From JBEEOW01 sp041191405 (GTDB taxonomy: Bacteria > Bacteroidota > Bacteroidia > Cytophagales > UBA9547), in the NCBI GenBank assembly GCA_041191405.1, contig JBEEOW010000052.1, positions 1 to 15,802 of the forward strand: a DNA stretch of 15,802 bases, written 5' to 3'. Below, one piece after another: positions 14,979 through 15,802 of the stretch; the first letter of the stretch is position 1, and every line of letters begins with the position of its first letter. Below the pieces are notes generated by a model. It did not search any database, was not told the DNA's origin, and was given only the letters and a program-made list of their open reading frames with translations. The position numbers were made by a program, and so were the translations under genes.

Positions 14979-14998
14979 GGATTTGGAATGTTTAAAGC

Positions 14999-15024
14999 AA
15001 ATCAAGTTTTATTATATTTGATTT
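14999..15024. terminator. Weak hairpin between convergent genes
   Basis: AAATCAA (14999-15005) and TTGATTT (15018-15024) form a 7-bp stem with a 12-nt loop in the 85-base gap between the operon end and the convergent 15064-15492 gene. It is short and AT-rich, without a clean T-run, so termination is only possible. Confidence 0.3.
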
Positions 15025-15063
15025 CCATTATAAATTTACTTAGAAAATGCAAATCAGCTAAGC

Positions 15064-15492
15064 TTATCTAAACCTTTTAGTAGTATCCTTTAAATCTGAA
15101 ATATCTAAATCCGCTACAGTAGGTAAACCTTTTGGATATTTAAAATCTAAATAAGGCATTCTTTCTTCCCATACTCTTTCAACTTCTTCTAAAGGTAACT
15201 CTACATTATAAATACCTCTATCTACCTGTACTGCTCCCAAAATATCTACATCTTCACTTGGACGTACATTTAAGAGGATTTTACCTTCTTTTGTTATGTT
15301 CTCAAATAAGGTATTACAACCTCTAACATGTACCCATATACGAGAACGATATACACTATATTTTGCCTTCGCTTCTGCTTCAGGAATTGTGGTATATAAC
15401 TCTTTAGGATTTGAAAATGTATAAATTTCACATTGTTCATCTATAATAGAAGTCAAATCATAACTTTTATTCTCTATAATAATTATTCTCAT
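15064..15492 (-). CDS. Hypothetical protein
   Basis: A 142-residue protein I do not recognise. It has no signal peptide or membrane segment and is rich in charged residues, so it is probably cytoplasmic. The sequence alternates strand-like pieces (MRIIIIENKSYDL, YRSRIWVHVRG, GKILLNVRPS, NVELPLEEVE) with a helix (LEEVERVWEERM) and a basic end (DTTKRFR). A possible ribosome-binding AAGG lies four bases before the ATG at 15490-15492, which is unusual here and supports that start. It converges on the pirin operon and is followed upstream by the hairpin cluster and the insertion sequence, so it may belong to an accessory segment. Confidence 0.6.
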   Translation of the reverse strand: MRIIIIENKSYDLTSIIDEQCEIYTFSNPKELYTTIPEAEAKAKYSVYRSRIWVHVRGCNTLFENITKEGKILLNVRPSEDVDILGAVQVDRGIYNVELPLEEVERVWEERMPYLDFKYPKGLPTVADLDISDLKDTTKRFR

Positions 15493-15525
15493 TGAACCTT
15501 AATAAAAACTTTATTTACTTCTGCC

Positions 15526-15618
15526 CATGTTGGACTTATGTCCGACATGCTTCTATTTTTTTTCTCCCTTGTTGGTGTTATGAACTGCTGATGCCAATGT
15601 TGAACTTATGTTCAACAT
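15526..15618. repeat. Two homologous hairpins plus a degenerate middle copy
   Basis: Hairpin 15526-15549 has 10-bp arms (CATGTTGGAC/GTCCGACATG) and hairpin 15597-15618 has 9-bp arms (ATGTTGAAC/GTTCAACAT). Both have loop TTAT and are offset by 70 bases. They differ by G-C to A-T changes on both sides of the stem, so pairing is preserved. A weaker relative (TTGTTGGTGTTATG) lies at 15569-15582. The cluster is between the orphan gene and the insertion sequence. Confidence 0.6.
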
Positions 15619-15681
15619 GTTATATTATTATGTTTTCAATACAAAATAAACAAAATAAAACTCGTTTTCAAATTGATGTCT

Positions 15682-15802
15682 TGTCCTGAAATAGGTTTAC
15701 ACAAAGTAAGCATAAAATGGAAGGAAGAACAAAGGTTGTATACAGTGAAGCATTCAAACATTTAGTGTGTAAAGAGCACATCGATACAGGTTCAAGTTTG
15801 AA
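15682..15802 (+). mobile_element. Left end of an IS3-type insertion sequence, cut by the window edge
   Basis: TGTCCTGAAATAGG at 15682-15695 looks like the terminal inverted repeat of an IS3-like element, beginning with TG, and is followed 22 bases later by the start of a transposase-type ORF. The other end is outside the window, so the boundary, terminal repeat pairing and target duplication cannot be checked here. Confidence 0.6.
15717..15802 (+). CDS. Transposase OrfA, N-terminal part only
   Basis: Twenty-eight codons from the ATG at 15717 to the window end. The translation contains VVYSEAFKHLVCKEHIDTG, the start of the helix-turn-helix of IS3/IS911-type OrfA proteins (consensus like YSxEFKxxxVxexxxtG). 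OrfA binds the ends of the element, and a frameshift with OrfB normally makes the full transposase. The remainder of this gene is beyond the window, so whether it is intact is unknown. Confidence 0.7.
   Translation, partial: MEGRTKVVYSEAFKHLVCKEHIDTGSSL

Noticed and set aside
15492..15689. 65-codon open frame on the plus strand with several cysteines
   Set aside because: It has a TTG start, overlaps the start of the opposite gene, and its cysteine-rich look comes from translating the repeated hairpins.

Overview
The window looks like the chromosome of a Bacteroidota bacterium, probably a Cytophagia, Chitinophagia or Sphingobacteriia type. The DNA is very AT-rich. The long repeat protein ends in a type IX secretion (T9SS) sorting domain. 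Several genes are preceded by the Bacteroidota -7 promoter motif TAnnTTTG instead of sigma70 boxes, and strong Shine-Dalgarno sequences are mostly absent. Most products carry a signal peptide or lipobox, so this is mainly a cell-envelope and secretion neighbourhood.

Layout. 1-96 may be the last codons of a gene entering from the left. 168-929 (-) is a lipoprotein of beta-solenoid character. 930-1289 is intergenic, with a composite inverted repeat and a strong terminator. 1290-3344 (-) is a secreted T9SS cargo protein with twelve near-identical 30-residue two-cysteine modules plus three divergent ones. 3546-4283 (+) is a small lipoprotein. 4379-8048 (+) is a likely three-gene envelope hydrolase operon: an S13 D-Ala-D-Ala carboxypeptidase (PBP4/DacB type), a subtilisin-like protease and a small secreted Cys/His protein. 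8049-8233 holds another structured intergenic repeat. 8234-10964 (-) has an unknown secreted protein behind a polysaccharide flippase. Divergent from the flippase, 11094-11837 (+) is a sulfotransferase-like protein; the pair could serve glycan modification and export. 11962-12294 (+) is a small secreted protein followed by a very long hairpin terminator. 12534-14978 (+) is a tight operon of pirin, YceI, nitroreductase and a degenerate receiver-like protein, which suggests redox or stress physiology. 15064-15492 (-) is an orphan, then come related hairpins, and the right edge runs into the start of an insertion sequence with a truncated transposase OrfA.

I found no clear new defence or metabolic system. 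The most unusual signals are non-coding. There are three intergenic arrays with a strict 7-bp period, each ending within a few bases of a start codon. A 45-bp near-perfect palindrome contains the start codons of the 8234-9652 gene. A 26-bp-arm hairpin follows the 11962-12294 gene, with an alternative upstream pairing. The repeat gene shows a 180-bp higher-order duplication in its 90-bp repeat array.
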